Origin: Sedimentimonas flavescens
GTDB taxonomy: Bacteria > Pseudomonadota > Alphaproteobacteria > Rhodobacterales > Rhodobacteraceae
Reading direction: 5' to 3'
Assembly (NCBI RefSeq): GCF_019264375.1
Contig: NZ_JAHVAI010000015.1
Coordinates: 1 to 52,215 of the forward strand
DNA: 52,215 nucleotides
Shown here: positions 51,553 to 52,215 of the stretch, piece after piece
Layout of the letters: every line of letters starts with the position of its first letter
Position numbering within the stretch: the stretch's first letter is position 1
The notes under the pieces: model-generated
What the model was told of the DNA's origin: nothing
The model's input: only the letters and a program-made list of their open reading frames with translations
Database searches by the model: none
Position numbers and translations under genes: made by a program

Positions 51553-51996
51553 ATGATCGATGACGAAAAAAGACTTGAGTTTGTGCTGTCCGCAGTCGAG
51601 TTGGCTTTTAATATGCGTGACGCAGGATTGAGCAAGACCTCTTACTCGAGGGTGCTCCGAGAAACTATCTTTTTCGTTTGGGAAATTCGCAAATTCGAAA
51701 AACATTCTCCGCTGCGCGAGCGAAGCCAAGCAGCCGTTGGCTTGCCGAAAAATCAGGTGGATTACGACCACGCCATTCCGATGCAGATTGTAATCGGTAA
51801 GCTTTTGGAAGCGTGGCCTAACCGAGAGGAGGTTGTGAATATTGTAAGAAATATGGTGCATGGCGTTATTATAACGAAGCATGAGCACGCGCATCTTCGC
51901 CAAATAGGGCTAAATTCAAGAATGCCCCAAGGCTGGGACGGAAATGTATGGACCGCTCGCTTCGATGCTGCGGGTATTGCGCTTGCTTCAAGGTAG
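51553..51996 (+). CDS. Unknown protein of the putative integrated element
   Basis: A 147-residue protein starting MIDDEKRLEFVLSAVELAFN. Lower GC and A/T-ending codons (ATT, AAT, GAA, TTT) differ from the rest of the window. A central VDYDHAIPM, then VIITKHEHAHLR and a C-terminal RMPQGWDGN are its most striking stretches. The D-x-DH-x-x-P pattern recalls the start of HNH-type nuclease motifs, but the asparagine part is not evident, so this is only a hint. The start has a weak ribosome site (TTAAAG). It is probably cargo or a maintenance gene of the tRNA-Cys element. Confidence 0.65.
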   Translation: MIDDEKRLEFVLSAVELAFNMRDAGLSKTSYSRVLRETIFFVWEIRKFEKHSPLRERSQAAVGLPKNQVDYDHAIPMQIVIGKLLEAWPNREEVVNIVRNMVHGVIITKHEHAHLRQIGLNSRMPQGWDGNVWTARFDAAGIALASR

Positions 51997-52215
51997 ATTG
52001 CGCTCATTGCCCGCCTGAACGCTTGGTGGGAAACCGCAGTTTCAGACGATCGAGTTCTCCTGAGACGGGACACCCAAAGTTCTGTATGGAAGGACACTGA
52101 GCAGACTTCCGGCTGCGCAGAGAACATTCCCTAAGATGGTGCTGTGACCCCCGACATTCATCCAGCTGATGCCGGAGTCCGCGGTTGAGTTTGGCGCGGT
52201 TGCGCCGCGGGAGCA
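51997..52215. other. Right edge of window, no gene seen
   Basis: These 219 bases hold no supported gene or RNA. The minus-strand frame covering 51762-52127 is opposite the preceding gene and shows no protein-like pattern. Confidence 0.4.

Noticed and set aside
1-52215. CRISPR arrays, rRNA genes, insertion sequences and riboswitches
   Set aside because: No regularly spaced direct repeats, no rRNA-like sequence, no transposase frame with terminal repeats and no riboswitch core that I can recognise was seen on either strand.

Overview
The window reads as a chromosome segment of a Rhodobacteraceae-type alphaproteobacterium. The evidence is very high GC in nearly all genes, poly-hydroxybutyrate genes phaA-phaB, a malyl-CoA lyase of the ethylmalonyl-CoA pathway, a ubiquinone-type polyprenyl diphosphate synthase, cytochrome c maturation genes ccmF-ccmH set apart from the other ccm genes, and two intergenic repeats of a kind I remember as abundant in this family. 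Genus cannot be fixed from the sequence alone.

Layout. 1-5.3 kb: tail of ETF-ubiquinone oxidoreductase, a TPR protein, ispE, polyprenyl diphosphate synthase, DUF2007 protein, an N6-adenine methyltransferase and a YdcH-like protein. 5.3-11 kb (minus strand): DMT exporter with LysR regulator, phaB, phaA, EAL phosphodiesterase and a TlpA-like thioredoxin. 11-17.4 kb: argH, two tiny lipoproteins (the second resembling LptM), lysA, a TIGR02302 membrane protein and a zinc-ribbon membrane protein. 17.5-22 kb: ftsE, ftsX, plsC, then accA and mcl1 on the minus strand. 22.3-27 kb: dgcN, dgcA and a D-amino-acid transaminase, then a membrane protein and an N-formylglutamate amidohydrolase. 27-33.6 kb: pyk, a small membrane protein, rpmI, rplT, and pheS and pheT with a foreign-looking gene between them. 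33.7-41.6 kb: rhomboid protease, putA with its Lrp-type regulator, META lipoprotein, a MerR-XRE-cupin fusion regulator facing a 4-aminobutyrate transaminase, and a second Lrp regulator. 41.7-45.1 kb: ccmF, ccmH, enoyl-CoA hydratase and tRNA-Leu(UAA). 45.1-50.9 kb: a minus-strand operon of an RpiR regulator, an amino-acid ABC transporter, an N-acylamino-acid racemase and a GNAT acyltransferase. 50.9-52.2 kb: native 3' flank of a tRNA-Cys gene, a tRNA-Cys 3' fragment, and AT-richer DNA that I read as the end of an integrated element.

The most interesting features are these. (1) Two separate loci each pair an N-acyltransferase with an enolase-superfamily racemase (dgcN-dgcA, and GNAT-racemase plus transporter), which suggests two parallel acylate-then-racemize routes for D-amino acids. 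(2) A GC-poor membrane-protein gene sits between pheS and pheT with 4-base stop/start overlaps on both sides. (3) A truncated tRNA-Cys marks a probable attachment site, with the element continuing past the right edge of the window. (4) A 31-codon lipoprotein upstream of lysA is a candidate LptM. (5) One regulator carries two different DNA-binding domains and a cupin sensor.
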